Positions 6,946 to 7,509 of a DNA stretch of 7,509 nt are shown here, one piece after another. The notes below the pieces were generated by a model. That model was given only the letters and a program-made list of their open reading frames with translations, had not been told where the DNA came from and did no database searches. Source of the stretch: Yimella sp. (GTDB lineage: Bacteria > Actinomycetota > Actinomycetes > Actinomycetales > Dermatophilaceae); the NCBI GenBank assembly GCA_030150425.1, contig JASLFY010000192.1:1-7509 (forward strand). Reading direction: 5' to 3'. Positions within the stretch are counted from its first letter, which is position 1. Every line of letters begins with the position of its first letter. Both the position numbers and the translations under genes were made by a program.

Positions 6946-7461
6946 TCAGGTGTTCTGCGGGAAGCCCAGGTTCAGGCCGCCGTGGGACGGGTCGAGCCAG
7001 CGGGCGGTGACCGCCTTCGTACGGGTGAAGAAGTGGACGCCCTCCATGCCGTGCGCGTGGCTGTCGCCGAACAGCGAGGACTTCCATCCGCCGAACGAGT
7101 AGTACGCCATCGGCACCGGGATCGGCACGTTGATGCCGACCATGCCGACCTCGACCTCGTGCTGGAAGCGCCGGGCCGCGCCGCCGTCGTTGGTGAAGAT
7201 CGCGGTGCCGTTGCCGTACGGCGAGGAGTTGATCAACTCCAGACCGTCGTCGTACGACGACACCCGGACCACCGACAGCACCGGGCCGAAGATCTCGTCG
7301 GTGTAGATCGACATGTCGGTGGTGACCTTGTCGATCAGCGTCGGGCCGACGAAGAAGCCGTTCTCGCCGCCGTGGAACTCGCCGTCGCGACCGTCGACGA
7401 CCAGGTCGGCGCCGGCGTCCTTGCCGGCCGCGATGTAGCCGGTGATCCGTTCCTTGGCCTC

Positions 7462-7467
<6 letters not shown>
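6946..7467 (-). pseudogene. mmsA: Methylmalonate-semialdehyde dehydrogenase, C-terminal third, broken or cut at an inversion junction
   Basis: The last 173 residues of a CoA-acylating aldehyde dehydrogenase that oxidises methylmalonate or malonate semialdehyde to propionyl-CoA or acetyl-CoA in valine, beta-alanine and inositol breakdown. Signatures are TAEAKERITGYI, the DEIFGPVLSVVRV block with its conserved Glu, GMVGINVPIPVPMAYYSFGG, WKSSLFGDSHAHGMEGVHFF and TRTKAVTARW; the HGMEGVHFFTR-type ending is typical of MmsA/IolA and not of other aldehyde dehydrogenases. The tail ends in GGLNLGFPQNT. The catalytic cysteine block (GERCMA), expected about 30 to 40 residues before this fragment, is not in the window. 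The minus-strand frame stays open to the window edge but encodes VEVGVGQHQHVVLR, which does not resemble the family, so homology stops near 7465. The gene is either interrupted in the genome or only appears so because of a chimeric junction. It converges on the P1 hydrolase gene. Confidence 0.85.

Positions 7468-7509
<42 letters not shown>

Overview
The window looks like chromosomal DNA from a high-GC actinobacterium. Third codon positions are almost all G or C, and the phosphoenolpyruvate carboxylase carries the long N-terminus and the RPxSRKPT and RNSG motifs I associate with actinobacterial enzymes. I cannot place it in a genus with confidence. No RNA gene, CRISPR array, insertion sequence, phage gene or recognisable new multi-gene system is visible.

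Six protein genes alternate strictly in strand (+ - + - + -), so no two form an operon. In order they are: phosphoenolpyruvate carboxylase (ppc, 5' end cut by the window); a KgtP-like proton symporter of the major facilitator superfamily on the minus strand; a small YczE/YyaS-type membrane protein on the plus strand; a two-domain GNAT acetyltransferase on the minus strand; a P1/S58 (DmpA/NylC-type) self-processing hydrolase on the plus strand; and the C-terminal third of a methylmalonate-semialdehyde dehydrogenase (mmsA/iolA type) on the minus strand.

Gaps are short. The divergent gap at 4141-4274 holds an ATCGGT-T-ACCGAT palindrome that could be an operator for the transporter. The divergent gap near 5785-5832 is only 36 to 48 bases, with no Shine-Dalgarno sequence for either gene. 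The convergent gap at 6820-6945 holds a perfect 8-bp hairpin, a likely terminator, plus two alternative inverted repeats.

The most notable observation is at the right end. Reading the dehydrogenase upstream on the minus strand, homology is lost at about 7465. From 7462 to the window end the plus strand encodes GGAKNHMLVLPDADLD, an internal motif of the same enzyme family that belongs about 50 to 60 residues earlier in the same protein, but it lies in the opposite orientation. Either a short segment of mmsA has been inverted through a small inverted repeat, or this is a fold-back or chimeric junction from amplification or assembly.

Functionally the genes touch central carbon metabolism: anaplerotic oxaloacetate synthesis, uptake of a dicarboxylate or similar acid, and valine or inositol catabolism to propionyl-CoA or acetyl-CoA. 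The alternating layout gives no evidence that they are co-regulated.
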